Below are positions 42,472-42,836 of a DNA stretch of 42,836 nt, one piece after another. The notes under the pieces were generated by a model that saw only the letters and a list, made by a program, of their open reading frames with translations, was not told where the DNA came from and did no database searches. The DNA is taken from contig JAPYUM010000026.1 of NCBI GenBank assembly GCA_029940535.1, positions 1 through 42,836 on the forward strand, read 5' to 3'. The position numbers and the translations under genes were made by a program. Source of the DNA: Vicinamibacterales bacterium (lineage in GTDB: Bacteria; Acidobacteriota; Vicinamibacteria; Vicinamibacterales; UBA8438). How positions within the stretch are numbered: position 1 is the stretch's first letter; each line of letters begins with the position of its first letter.

Positions 42472-42836
42472 ATGAGATCGATGACATTCGCACAATTGAA
42501 CGGACGATGGCTGGCGATCGCGATGCTGACGATGTTCGTCGCCGCGCCCAGTGCTGCGGCGAGCACCGCCGACGCGGACCTGCAACGCGAGGTCGAGCAG
42601 CGTCTTTCGAAGAAGGAGGCAGTCGCGGCCAAGATCGACGTGGCCGTCGCCAACGACGTGGTGACGCTGACCGGGGTGCTCGCGTCGCTCTGGGAGACCG
42701 AATGGGCGGTCGAGCGGGTCGAGAAGACCGATGGGGTGGTGACGGTCGTCAGTCAACTGACCATCGTGGTGCCCCGTCCCGATGCCGACCTGGCCGCGTT
42801 GGTCGCCGACGCGATCGGCCGCTATCCCTATTACAC
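42472..42836 (+). CDS. Exported BON-domain protein, N-terminal part (runs off the window)
   Basis: ATG 42472 follows AAGGGGGG. The signal peptide (LAIAMLTMFVAAPSAAAS) is followed by a first BON domain (IDVAVANDVVTLTGVLAS, about residues 35-100) and the start of a second (DADLAALVADAIGRYPYY). The order and the YPYY block match the three-BON protein at 21419-22159, so the two are paralogs. The last complete codon ends at 42834. An envelope-associated periplasmic protein. Confidence 0.8.
   Translation, partial: MRSMTFAQLNGRWLAIAMLTMFVAAPSAAASTADADLQREVEQRLSKKEAVAAKIDVAVANDVVTLTGVLASLWETEWAVERVEKTDGVVTVVSQLTIVVPRPDADLAALVADAIGRYPYY

Overview
This is a gene-dense, high-GC bacterial window with no rRNA, tRNA or CRISPR array. 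The gene mix suggests an Acidobacteriota-like organism, probably near Vicinamibacteria. The clues are PQQ-type beta-propeller dehydrogenases with c-type cytochromes, eukaryote-like kinase/PD40 remnants, an ADP/ATP-carrier-like protein fused to HEAT and cNMP-type domains, an Omp85 barrel and hairpin-rich dispersed repeats. The taxonomy is inferred from gene content only; no marker gene was compared.

Layout. 1-6080: the end of an OsmC-type gene, a DUF4149 membrane protein, a DUF255/YyaL-like protein, an animal-type transketolase and a secreted gamma-glutamyltransferase. 6138-10620: an accessory patch with a truncated vapC, an intact VapBC-type toxin-antitoxin pair with a palindrome over the antitoxin start, a SoxCD-like molybdoenzyme/cytochrome pair, and a wrecked Ser/Thr kinase gene whose two ends flank an HNH-endonuclease fragment. 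10622-13089: a SelW-like gene with an in-frame UGA in its CxxU motif and a bacterial-SECIS-like hairpin just downstream, then a HAD-IIA phosphatase, a CMP/dCMP-deaminase-fold deaminase and msrA. 13166-18215: a decayed permease fragment, a FixL/FixJ-type two-component pair and enolase. 18364-21284: a translationally coupled pair, an Omp85-type barrel protein and an exported protein carrying the Lys, HxDxxxxN and DFG signatures of a protein-kinase fold. A 105-bp MITE-like element follows.

21419-33801 is all on the minus strand: a BON-domain protein, the carrier-HEAT-cNMP fusion, DUF2339 and another membrane protein, then a cytochrome c / PQQ alcohol dehydrogenase / cupin operon and a fused accDA. 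34005-42180 holds YggT, a deacetylase fragment, two paralogous secreted PQQ dehydrogenases of the glucose-dehydrogenase type, an exported propeller protein, a decayed IS110-family element sitting in a REP-like repeat, and a PQQ-like propeller protein. The window ends inside a second BON-domain gene.

How the parts fit. The exported dehydrogenases and cytochromes (SoxCD-like, PQQ-ADH plus diheme cytochrome, two PQQ-GDH-like enzymes) point to an aerobic, periplasm-oxidising heterotroph. MsrA and the SelW-like protein suggest thiol/selenol redox defence. The most unusual items are the putative selenoprotein, the secreted kinase-like protein next to an Omp85 barrel, and the IS110 remnant in a REP-like palindrome.
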